Source: Strigamia acuminata (lineage: Eukaryota; Arthropoda; Chilopoda; Geophilomorpha; Linotaeniidae). From it: 64,000 nucleotides of DNA. The DNA lies in contig OX442323.1 in assembly GCA_949358305.1 (NCBI GenBank), forward strand, positions 4,588,001-4,652,000, read 5' to 3'. Below, piece by piece: positions 11,104-22,000 of the stretch. Under the pieces are notes generated by a model. That model had not been told where the DNA came from. It did no database searches and was given only the letters and a program-made list of their open reading frames with translations. The translations under genes were made by a program, and so were the position numbers. Numbering within the stretch: position 1 is the stretch's first letter; each line of letters begins with the position of its first letter.

Positions 11104-14100
11104 TTAACTTTTTTTTTTTAGCTTCAGCTTTACAACTGCGATGAATATGGATAAAATTATTGTAACGGAACCGAGAACGATGAATGCGATGCTCAATGCA
11201 CCAACTATTGCTTCTAGTTTAAAGAGACGGTTGGAAAATGAGTCTGCGAAATCTCGAGGCCAAACGACATTCTAAAAGAAATTAATTAATTAGTTAATTA
11301 TCATTCATAATGTTTATTATAGGGTACTACTTACTTCATCGAGCCACATTATTGGAAACAACATTTCAGGTAGATTTTGAAAATCTCTAAATAAATAAAT
11401 GATTAAATATTGTAAACACTTGGTAATATAAATTACTGAGCATCAACTTAAGTATAAAGTGACCAAAATTTTGGTGGCTAAAAAAAAAAGAATTTGCAGT
11501 TTGGTTCTATCAATTGCTAACAATTTTTTTTGGAATTTAACATTCAGTTTTTACAATTTAGTCATTTGAATAAGGGGTTTCATTAAATGAGCGATTAGTC
11601 GATTACTTTGATTACTTTGATTAGTCGATTACTTTGATTACTTTGATTAGTCGATTACTTTGATTACTTTGATTAGTCGATTACTTTGATTACTTTGATT
11701 AGTCGATTACTTTGATTACTTTGATTAGTCGATTACTTTGATTACTTTGATTAGTCGATTACTTTGATTACTTTGATTAGTCGATTACTTTGATTACTTT
11801 GATTAGTCGATTACTTTGATTACTTTGATTAGTCGATTACTTTGATTACTTTGATTAGTCGATTACTTTGATTACTTTGATTAGTCGATTACTTGATGTC
11901 TCATGTGACTGGATTCAACCAATCCCGAGAATAATCATTTCATCAAATAAGCAACTAATCAAGTAATCACCCCAAACCATGATTTTCTGCTGACTTTGGC
12001 CGATTATACCGTACTGCCTTGAACAATGGCCGGGCGCAATTAAGCGCCGGCTCTTGATTAAGCGCCTGGCAACCGCCAGCCGAAAAACCAATAAGCGCCT
12101 GCCTCAAATAAACGCCGGGCGCGTTATTAAAAACGGTTTTTAGTAGCCTTTTGGAGGAAACTTTGACGGACGAAACCTCAACAAACGAAACGTTCGGAGT
12201 AGGCAACTTTTTTTTTGGATAGAGGCCTGGCTTAAATAATCGCCTGGTTTTGAATAAGCGCCTGGCGGGCGAGTCGAAAAAAAAATTAAACGCCCGGGCC
12301 ATTGTTCAAGGCAGTACTGTAAGTGCTATATCTCTCATCTGAAACCAATATGGCAGCGCCAGACCTGCTTCAACTACACAAGGTCATAATATAACAAACC
12401 CCTTATTATCTTAAATAACTTTGCATTTCATTCTCCAGTCAGAGAATAGATAAAAATATTTATAGTTTTAACATTCTATTGTTGTCTTTATCAAAATTTT
12501 AATTTATTCACAAGGAAGTAATTTTAGTTAACCTTCCCATAGCCAAGCCTGGCTACCACACGTTGCTAGCTGTGGTCGGTCAAATCGGCCTTCTTTTAAA
12601 ATGCTTCTGCGCATGTGCAGAATCTTATTTCTCCAGGTGCAATCGCATTTTTCCTGGCCTCAGCACATGTTTTAATGTGCTCAAACCAGAAAAAATGCGA
12701 TTGCACCTGGAAAAGTAAGATTGTGCACATGCGCAGAATCGTTTCAATATACCGCCTAGTGCTAAAAAATGGCAAAACAGTGTACGGCGCTCACGTAATG
12801 GTGTTTTATGTTGTAAATATTATTCTTATTATTAGTTTATCTTATTCCTAATCAAAATAATATTAGAACTTAGTTATTATAAATTTAGAAAAAATATTTT
12901 TGGAGGAATTAAAGCTAATCCCCTAAATTAATTTTCAGGAAAAAAAGAGTTTCAGTTATTTTACTACTTTTGTTATTTTTCTGACCCACCATGGCTATGG
13001 GAAGGTTAAGCATTCCGATCACTTATTTCGAAATATAAAAACATCAACCTGTAGAGGCCGATTGCTTATACAAAATTAAATTAAATATAGCCTTGTCTTT
13101 ATTGATGCTTTCATAATTAAGTGTCTATATTATGACCCGTTGATATCTAGTATTTCACCTAGTGGCAAAACATGAAATTACTCACAAATTTAATTGCCAG
13201 CACACAGTGGACATATCAGTACGTATGTACATTTTTGGTCACGTAAAATGTTCACATTTTTGGTCACGTAAAATGTTCACATTTTTTTGTGACTCACAAA
13301 ACTGCATGAGCATTTTTAGATTGTGTACAAACTTATAATACTAAAGTAATGATCGATTTAATACGGCATTTATATAGATGCAATGTTAAATCGATCATTC
13401 ATGCTACTTGGTTACCTGAAATGAGACAGTGGTCGAAGAGCTACATTTAATTGTCCCCTTCTTCTAGCTCTTACAATGTAGCCTGTGTTCTGAAAGGAAT
13501 AAAAAGAGGACATATACTGCAAGTAATTACACAGTATTCTAATCCAAACTTCCATAGTGATATAGCTTACTGGTTCTATATCTGAAAAGGAGTTGTGCAG
13601 TTCTCTACTTTTGTTGAGTCCAATAACAGCTTCATAATAGCTTTCATCAGCATTATAAAAATGTGGAAGGGTCGTGACAATTGGGGCATCTGTAATGGGA
13701 ATACTAAAGTTAAATATTGAAGTTAAATAAGTGGTTAAATAATGGACCCATATGGTTCAAAAATACATTGAAATTATACCGCAGTGTGTTTTGAAATGCA
13801 CTGGGTTTCAGGAGAATGCATTTTGTAATACATTTTTGCATGTTATTGGTTTGCAAACAATAATTTATTTTGTAAGATGTATTATGAAATACTTTCCCAA
13901 TTATTATTTGTCAAATATGAATGCATTTTCAAATGCATTTTTCCAAATAAATTGTAAAATGATTTTTTTCAATTGTATTATGAAATGCATTGTCTGATGT
14001 GCAAATAGTAAACTTAATTCCACGAAATGCATTACATAAGTGAAAAGCAATATACTTTAAAATATATTTTTGAATCATAAAGGTTTCTTAGACGTTGTAC

Positions 14101-17100
14101 CATGGTTACAAACTCCGGAATAGAATGCGCCTCTTTTTAAACAACCGATTGTTTTATTGCAGAAACATTTGTTATCCGGTTCAATATCTGCAGATTCCAG
14201 CATTGAGATTGGCATACTAAATCTGTATGTTGGGATTTCATGTATTGTCTCGTCTTTTTCATATTTGAGCTGTACAGATCTTTGAAAGCATTTATAGTAA
14301 ACAGTTGAAGTAAACAGATTAGACCTGTAAGTAGGTTTAGGTTTACCTGCATAAATCAGAATCAAATGCATAGAGGGTGTCATTCCTGCTGAGATACGAC
14401 TTATATTTAGTGCCATCTAAATAGGATATTAATGTTGTTAATAATGTTATTAATTATAAATTGCAGTTACCTGTTCCATTGATCATATTGCAATATTCTG
14501 AATTCCACCATTTTATATTACTGTCCAATAGAAACATAAAATTTGTTTCAATTTATTTTATTTATAGGTTGCTTTGAAATTTTGTTTCTAGAAATTTTTG
14601 TAAACAATGAAAGCTAAGAAAAGGACAAGGGGTCTCAGAAAAAAAGGTGGTAACTGGTTATCTTTTGTTTCTATGGTGTTTTGTTAAATTTTATTTTGAA
14701 AAAAAGAGTTCACAGTGACAGAATTACTAATAGGTAATCGAAGGTGAAAGAAAAGGAGAAAGGAGATACATAAATCAAAAGGCCTAGTCTAGATAGAAGG
14801 ATAGACTGAAGACAAGGGGTATTACCAAGTAAGTATCTTTTGTTTGCATATGTACGTGTACAGTCTGTTCAAAATGTTTGGAATAATTCATATTTTACTG
14901 GCAATACCCGTGCTTATCGGGTTTCCAAATAGGTAATTTTATCTAGTTTCAAAACTGATAAGCTAGCTTAGGATAAGCTAGCTGTGTTCGCACTACATTT
15001 ATAGAACTAGTTTTAAAGAGATATGCTAACTTAGCTCTTTAGTGGGAACGGGTAAAAGACCATAATGCTGTATCAAACAGTGATGTGCTCATAAAATTTG
15101 GATTATTATACTCCCAACTTTAAAGTTATACAGTAGTTATTTTTACATTTATTTTTGTTAAATTTTAGCAGTTATTTTAATGTTTGTAATTTTATANNNN
15201 NNNNNNNNNNNNNNNNNNNNNNNNNNNNNNNNNNNNNNNNNNNNNNNNNNNNNNNNNNNNNNNNNNNNNNNNNNNNNNNNNNNNNNNNNNNNNNNNNNNN
15301 NNNNNNNNNNNNNNNNNNNNNNNNNNNNNNNNNNNNNNNNNNNNNNNNNNNNNNNNNNNNNNNNNNNNNNNNNNNNNNNNNNNNNNNNNNNNNNNNGTTT
15401 GTAATTTTATATTTGTTTTCAGAAAATTTTAATTTGATTAATTTTAATTTTTTAACAAATATAAAATTACAAACATTAAAATAACTGCTAAAATTTAACA
15501 AAAAATGAATGTAAAAATTTTCACACACAACAGGATTTGAACCTGTGTGGAAAGATAGCTAGTCCATTGCCTTAACCACTGGACCACCACTACAAACTAT
15601 TATTGTCTTCATGAAGACAGTCATGTTGTTGAACAAAGTTCTGATGTCATATGTCATGTGATATCAAAAGAGGAAATGACATCATTGAATCTCAAATGAT
15701 AAAATTGAACTTGGATCTTGGAACTATTTTTTACCTAGCAACTGTTGTTTACAGTATTCATACACTAGGCCTGATTGCTCAGATTTGATGTATACACAGA
15801 CAAAATAGTGCCAACTTTCAGCTCATTGTTTGCATTGTTGGCTGTTTATGGAATGAAATTATTTTAGGGTCTCATTCAGCATGATATAACAATCCTTCTT
15901 GTTTAATATTACAACAATCTGTGATAGCTTATTGGTGCCCTCCCCTTGTAAGTGAAGATGGCTCCCCTTTAAATCTCTCAAATTCAAAATAAATTACGTT
16001 AAGTTGTTCCACGAGTAAATTTCCATAAATTTGTCCTGGTTATTGATGCCGGAGAAAATAGTGTACGTTCCATCAGAAGTGTTGTTTTTCTGAAACATTT
16101 ACAATTCTTTAGAAAAAACGTTTTACTGTAGTAACTGCAATCGAAAAGTCAATAACTGCGGTTCAAAGTTTGTTTAAATTGTTTTTGGTGTTTTTAGGGG
16201 CCCATAAATGCCATTCTCTTGTGAGAACAATTGAGTAAAAATATATTGTACAATACAATGGTGGAAAAAAAGTTTGAGACCACTACAGGTTTCTTAGTTG
16301 CAAGTTAAATTTTGACTTGAAAATTTATTTAAAGGTTTATATCATGACAATAAAGCATTGTTTAAAATTATAAGATAATAACTTAAACCAAATTTAAGAA
16401 ATAAAAAAATTGTTCGAAAAATGTCATTTATGTTTGAAAAAAGTTTGAGACCATGTGCTCTAAATCATCAAAAATATAACGAATTTTTATTTCTAATGTC
16501 TGGTATGCTTCCTATTCGTTCTAATAACTATAATGAACCTATTTGTCATTGAATTAACTAAATATTTTAGATTATTTGGTGCTGTCCTTAGCATGGGTAG
16601 GTGCATTATTTGGTGAAATTCAAACATCGGAACATTAATTTCATCTCTAAATGGAAGAAGAGTAGTATATTGCTTCAGAATGTGGTGAAACGAATGCAGA
16701 ATTTGGTGTAACAACTGCAAGAGTTGCCATCAAAATTTGACTTGCAACTAAAAAACCTGTAGTGGTCTCAAACTTTTTTCTACCACTGTAGATTGCTTCT
16801 CACTTAATACATTTCAAAATGTTTAGAGGAGAAGCCTCAAAATGAGGTTGCGCTTCTGGGCCGCCAAATGCAACAACCGTCTCCAGTCACACAGTTTAAA
16901 AATACTAAATGACTTTCCGAATGGAGCTAGTATCTTTACCCCATATAAATATCCAAATGTTCCATTTGGTAAAATTGTCTTTCCTGATTTTTTGTGTAAA
17001 TAAATCATCATATCATCCTGATATCCTTTAAACAGAAGCTCTTCAACTGTTTTCGTCATGAATAGTGATGTATTAAAGTTTTTTATAATCTGTGGTAATG

Positions 17101-17921
17101 CCAGCTTCTCTAATAAATTTAGTTTCTTGTCTTTAAGTGTACTCAAGCTCTGAAACAAAACTGTACATTCAGAGACCTCAATACAATGAGTACAATAAAA
17201 TTACCACGTATGGGAGGTTCAAAGTAGTCACTTTATCACTTAAAGAACCGATGGATTTGCTGGGTAAGTAAACAAACCACTTGATCTGGTTATAACTGAT
17301 TGTGTCTTCAACATTATTGTAATTAATGTTCACTTTTTTAAGATATTCCCTATGATATATGAAAAAAAATTGCAAATTTTACGAAGATATGACGTAAAAT
17401 AATAATTGTATGAATAATAAATTTATTTGTTGATGTTATACAATTTATCCAAGATGTAAATAGACACGACTTCCCAAGTAGCACTAAGACCAAAATCTTT
17501 TGGTCTTCTCAAGACCAAAAAAAGACCAAAAAAAAAACCCCAAGACCAATTTGTGCTACTTGGGTTGTTCTTACCGAAATGTATAAGGTCCAAGTTGTTG
17601 CAGAATTGGTTTATTTCCATTTAAGAACACAGTTTTGTGGTTTGTGACATTGAAGAAATAGAAGTTCACGTATACTGGCATGTCTGGCTCAACCCAAGTG
17701 TCATAAACTTCTGAACCTTTGACTAATCTTAGTGTCTATTAAAAATTTTCAAATATTTTCTGGGAAAGTGTAAATTAATTTTTATAAGATATGAAACTTG
17801 CCTCCATTAGTTTAGTTTTGACAATGCTTGGCAGAGCCACATAAAGCACTGCTCCAAATGCGGAAACTATAGCGCCAATTATTCCTACAAATCCTATACA
17901 GAATAATAATTTGTGTTGCAT
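11104..17921 (-). CDS. Gene D: intact CD36/SCARB-family scavenger receptor, 479 aa
   Basis: Twelve minus-strand exons: 17802..17921, 17575..17735, 17205..17349, 16940..17149, 15998..16089, 14471..14520, 14347..14416, 14101..14279, 13571..13689, 13416..13489, 11335..11386, 11104..11271. They sum to 1440 nt with consistent phases. Residues ~7-28 form the N-terminal membrane helix. The ectodomain carries NVTN, GPYTFR, LFKGYQDD, NGTFGYLYG, NMINGT, LYAFDSDLCRSV, the cysteine segment NKCFCNKTIGC, PIVTTLPHFYNADE and VRARRRGQ. A second helix (about 442-470) precedes a short lysine-rich tail. Length and order fit the family (about 470-520 aa), expected to bind or import lipids at the plasma or lysosomal membrane. 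Exon 1 uses a GC donor (GAG|GCAAGT). The introns carry five mobile elements or satellites and the N gap. It is the D-type member of the B/D unit and diverges clearly from A, B and C. Confidence 0.93.
11592..11894. repeat. 26-bp minisatellite in gene D intron 10
   Basis: About 11-12 head-to-tail copies of ATTACTTTGATTACTTTG plus ATTAGTCG, almost without variation. It is absent from the matching place near 35460 in the second block, so it arose or was lost after the duplication. Confidence 0.9.
12009..12319. mobile_element. TA-flanked MITE with long inverted ends
   Basis: CGTACTGCCTTGAACAATGG at the left is mirrored by CCATTGTTCAAGGCAGTACTG at the right, with TA just outside each end. About 310 bp, GC-richer than its surroundings. 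No coding capacity. In intron 10 of gene D. Confidence 0.75.
12528..13009. mobile_element. TTAA-flanked MITE, family 1, in gene D intron 10
   Basis: Same ends as the other family-1 copies, the left one with two changes (CCAAGCCTGG). The second-block copy near 35575 lacks it, reading CAGCTAAGCATTCC. Its interior is closely related to, and inverted relative to, the 48422-48902 copy. Confidence 0.8.
15155..15510. repeat. Inverted repeat split by a 200-N assembly gap
   Basis: The ~42 bases left of the gap (TTAGCAGTTATTTTAATG...) reappear reverse-complemented right after it (about 15460-15502). N's occupy 15197-15396. The gap thus lies within a foldback element and was probably unassembled because of the hairpin. 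It is inside intron 5 of gene D and does not touch coding sequence. Confidence 0.75.
15522..15593 (-). tRNA. tRNA-like pseudogene / tRNA-derived SINE head
   Basis: The minus strand shows a tRNA-Ser-like A box (TGGTCCAGTGGTTAAGG) and a perfect B box (GGTTCAAATCC) at normal spacing, but the acceptor stem halves do not pair. This is best read as a tRNA-derived SINE promoter or a decayed tRNA, not a working tRNA. It lies beside the foldback in gene D intron 5. Confidence 0.5.
16256..16788. mobile_element. Tc1/mariner-like MITE in gene D intron 4
   Basis: Inverted ends CAATGGTGG...AAGTTTGAGACCACTACAGG and CCTGTAGTGGTCTCAAACTT...CCACTG are flanked by TA on both sides. The 533-bp interior has a 75-codon minus-strand frame (16493-16720) that I cannot assign with confidence to a transposase. 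Confidence 0.75.
17473..17564. mobile_element. Very small foldback element (92 bp)
   Basis: CCCAAGTAGCAC at the left is mirrored by GTGCTACTTGGG at the right; the inside is rich in AAGACCAAAA. It ends about 10 bp from the 3' end of gene D exon 2 (donor at 17569-17574) without disturbing the splice site. Confidence 0.7.
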
Positions 17922-18446
17922 GGTCAACAAATTCAAAATTACGCTTTAGCTGCTTCAGGAGGAATATGAAAGAAAGAGATAAAAGTGTAAACAAATCTGC
18001 AGTCAGATAAAACTATGGGTCAAGGGCTTTTTACTAGAGGTTTTGCGATTGCACTTTTTTGATAAAAGTAAAAACGATCTTATAAAACAGATCTATAAGT
18101 TGCCCTATAATAGTTCCAAATTGTGTGGAATCATGAATCAAGAGGGTGTGGGTGAGTTATCAATCATACTTTTACTAATGCCACCTTTAGTTGCTTTTTT
18201 ACAATTTTTTAAAACAGTTATTTCATATTTTGTTTTGTTTTGTTTTCTTGAAGACAGGGTGCTCTTTGCTTTATTGCAAGTCGGGATGTATTTAGTATGC
18301 ATTAGTCATTCCTGGTGTGATGGATAAACCGGATTGGTGTGGAGCCTCCTGACGTCACTCAGCTTTCGCGAAGCTTTGTCCATTTTGTTTAGGCCTATGT
18401 CGTGTGCTTACGTCGAGCTAGATTATATTTTTTATCTCGAGGATTC

Positions 18447-18653
18447 ATGAATGAAAGTGAGTAATAGATAAATTTCTTTTTTATTTGAAGCTAAATTGCA
18501 TACGAAAATGTTGCAAACATTTAAAATTTGTTTTTAAAGCGAATATTTGTACATGCATCGAATTATGAAATGGAAAAGGTTGCCCAGATGTGGTCAGACC
18601 AATGCATGATGGGACACGACAAAAATCGAAGAACTTGTAATGATTAATTGAGG
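18447..18653 (+). pseudogene. Truncated CAP gene (CAP0)
   Basis: This copy of the CAP1 5' end keeps the 10-nt first coding exon (18447..18456, ATGAATGAAA then GTGAGT). It has lost exons 2 and 3 by an internal deletion joining intron 1 to intron 3. It keeps an exon-4-like segment (18555..18636, including EKVAQMWSDQC) whose acceptor CAG has become CAT. It stops at 18653, the duplication breakpoint, so exons 5-9 were never included. It stands head-to-head with gene D, 525 bp apart. Confidence 0.85.
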
Positions 18654-18714
18654 AATTATGGTCCAATTTTTGGTACACAATTGTGCATTTATTCAAGTTT
18701 TACGAGGTGGAAGT

Positions 18715-18899
18715 TGTGAGTGGATTTAAACACTAAGTTAAATAATTGATTGATTGTTTTGATTGAAAGGCAAGAGACCTTTATTGTGTGAGCGCGGTTG
18801 TCACAGACAACACAAACTGTATACAAATGGATGATTAAATGAGCGATATTTATGTTTCAATGTTCAAATGGTCGTGGCTAATTCCCAGGTGTATCAACA
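18715..18899 (+). repeat. 5' LTR of the copia element
   Basis: 185 bp, TG...CA boundaries, identical by eye to the 3' LTR. It should carry the element's promoter. Confidence 0.95.
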
Positions 18900-18901
18900 A
18901 G

Positions 18902-18919
18902 TGGTAGCAGAGGATGGTT
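18902..18919 (+). promoter_or_regulatory. Primer-binding site for initiator tRNA-Met
   Basis: TGGTAGCAGAGGATGGTT, two bases after the 5' LTR, is complementary to the 3' end of animal initiator Met tRNA over 18 bases. Known copia elements of other hosts often use a half-tRNA, so the full 3'-end match is informative. Confidence 0.9.
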
Positions 18920-19029
18920 GGAAAATTCAGGCTGTAACACAGTGAAGCGCAAGTAGAAATTAGTGGAATTAAGAAGAGAAAATTAATTTTTCGTACGTTT
19001 CTTTTCCGCACGCATTCGTTTGAGACAAA

Positions 19030-22000
19030 ATGGCGGACGCGATCGTCAATATTTCTTCAAATTCAACGGCGATAGAGAGGTTGACCGAGCGCAATTATTT
19101 CTTATGGAAGATGCGCATAAGATCGACGCTGAAGAAACAACACTTGTGGAAAACGACAATCGAGCAAGGTGAACCGGAGAAGGCACGACCGGGACAAGCT
19201 AATTACGCCCAAATGCAAGCAATCTGGGATGATTGGGAGAAGAAGAACGACGAGGCCATGCACATTTTGGTTATTTCACTGTCGGCGGAGCAAGCTGTGC
19301 GATATAGCACCGAGACGAGCGCGAAAATCTTGTGGGACAAGATAGAAGCCGACATGGGACCAAGGAATGCCTACGAGATCGTCAAATGCGGAATTGAATT
19401 GGCAAAGTTGAAAATGCAAGAGAAAGAATCCGTGGACGAGTACGTGAATCGAGCCGAAGCAATAAAAGCGAAGGGAGCAGAGCTTGGGAAGATTTATTCT
19501 AACCAAGAAATGGTTGCTTATGTGGCGCAGGGATTGCGGGCAGAATTCGAGCACAATGTCAGGATTTTTGATGGCCAGAAAAACGATTTGTCGATGATGG
19601 ACGCGAGGACGATGCTACGAGGAGAAGAAGAGAGACAACGAGAGAAAAGGAAGAGCGGACAAGGATCCGAAAATGCTTACAGAGCACGACCAAAAGGGAA
19701 AACAGGAATTGAATGTTTTAATTGCCATAAAAAGGGGCATTTTGCCAGAGATTGCTGGTCAAAGGACAAGAGCAAGGAAGGACCGACAGGAAGTGCAAAT
19801 GCACGAACACGAGGAGGCGGAGCGAAACCATTCGAGAAGTGGCGAGGCGGGAAGAAGCCAACGGAGCACAGCGCACGTTGCGAAGCAATTCCTACGAGCA
19901 AACCACGCGAATATTCGTTTGGTGCGTGGGTGAAGCCAAGGAGTCGAATGGACGAACGCGCAAATGCCGTGACGACGCAAGAAGAAGAAGGAGAAGAGTG
20001 GTTAATTGATTCGGGCGCGACAAGTCACATGGTGTCGAGCAAAGAAGTTTTTCAAGTTTTTGAGCCATATCCGCAAAATGTGGGATTAGCTAGCGGTGAA
20101 GTCGAAGCGGAGTCACCAGGGCGAGGAGAATTGGTCATCGAGGAGAACAAAATGGCGAACAAATTACGACTAAATAACGTTTTATACGTTCCGACGTTGC
20201 AGACAAATTTGTTGTCAGTTCCTAAAATTGTGGACGCCGGACTGGAGGTTAGATTTACAAAGAATTGCGCAAACGTACTGGATGCTGCCGGAAATAAGGT
20301 GATGACGGCACAGCGAGTGGACAACAAGTTTTTGCTGTCAGCGACATATTGCGAGGGGTCGAGGGGAGAAGTTGCGTGTGCAACGGGAGCGCCTACACGT
20401 ACGATTTGGCATCGTAGATTAGGGCATCCAAACCCCAGAAGCATGGACGAAATGGAAAAACAAGGATTGGTCAGAGGCATGACATGGGATAACAAGACAC
20501 AAGTCGAGCAATGCACTGAATGCATAAAAGCGAAAATGGCGAAAATTTCACGAAAAACAGTGACATTTCAACAATCTCAGCAAATATTGGAATTACTGCA
20601 TATGGATTTGATGGGGCCAATGCCAACGAATTCATTGGGTGGAGCGAGATTTATTCTCACTATAGTTGACGACTACAGTCGTATGATTTTTGTGAAGTTG
20701 CTGGTACAGAAGGGTCAAGCGGCAGAAGCCATAAAAGGGTTTTTGACAAGACACGAATTACAAAAGGGAGAGAAAGTTAAACGCATTAGAACCGATAATG
20801 GCGGAGAATTTTTAAACGAGAATTTGGCACAATTTTACGGTCAGAAGGGGATTCATCACGAATTGACCACACCTTGGACACCGATGTCCAATGGATTGGC
20901 GGAACGGACAAACCGGACCATCACAGAAACGATGAGAGCGTTAATGTTGGACTCGAAATTGGCATTACCATTTTGGGGCGAAGCAATGTTGACGGCGGCT
21001 TACCTGCGGAACAGATGCAGATCGAGCGTACATGGCAAAACACCATATGAAATATGGATGGGACGACCACCAGATGTTTCTTATTTGCGACGATTTGGGT
21101 GTGTGGCCCATGTGCTGGAACCAAAATTTAGACAGACGAAACTGAGCGCGAAGACGAAAGAAGGTTTTTTAGTCGGATACTCGGCGACGCGCAAGGCATA
21201 TCGGATTTTTATGCAAGAAACTGGACGGATTACGGAGTCACGGGACGTGGCATTTGACGAGACACGACTGGGCAATTTAGATGTACCCGAGGAAACCAAA
21301 ACCGTCGAATTGGTGGAATTAGATGTCCATTACGACACGCCGGTTCTTCCGATCGGAGTACCTGCACCAGTTGAGCACGTACAACCCGAGTTGCAACACG
21401 AACCAGAACCAGAACCAGAACCGATTCAGGAACCGGAACAAGAACAGGAACAAGAGCCAGTACAGGTGCCGGCGCAGGTCCCCGCTCGGAGGGGAGGAAG
21501 GAGACCCGGCGCAACCAAAAATGTTTTGGCGGTTGAAAAACAAGCAAGAATAGAAGCGACTGAAGCGGACTTATTGCAACGAGGCGTACGACGTTCGGGG
21601 AGGTTAAGGGAACAAGCAAACATGGCTGACGTTTTAATAACGCCAACTACGCAAAAGGAAGCAATGAAATTACCTCAAGCGGACAAATGGAAGGAAGCGA
21701 TGCAAGATGAGATTAATTCCATGCATCAGCACGAAGTCTGGAAAATGGAGAAAAGACCAAATGATGTAAAACCGGTGAAGTCTAAATGGGTGTTTAGAAT
21801 CAAAGAAAATCCGGATGAGAGTCTTAATCGATACAAAGCACGTTTGGTGGCTGTTGGTTGTAGCCAAAAGCCAGGGACCGATTACGACCAGACATTTTCA
21901 CCAGTGGTGCGAATTGAATCACTGAGGATCTTACTGGACTTAGCAGCAAAGGGGGATCTTTTGTTGGATTTGCACGACGTGAAGACAGCATACTTGCACG

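Noticed and set aside
11592-11894. Regular 26-bp repeats resembling a CRISPR array
   Set aside because: The units abut without unique spacers and the context is a eukaryotic intron: a minisatellite.
12009-12302. 111-codon minus-strand frame
   Set aside because: Covers the TA-flanked MITE almost exactly; repetitive and without recognisable domains.
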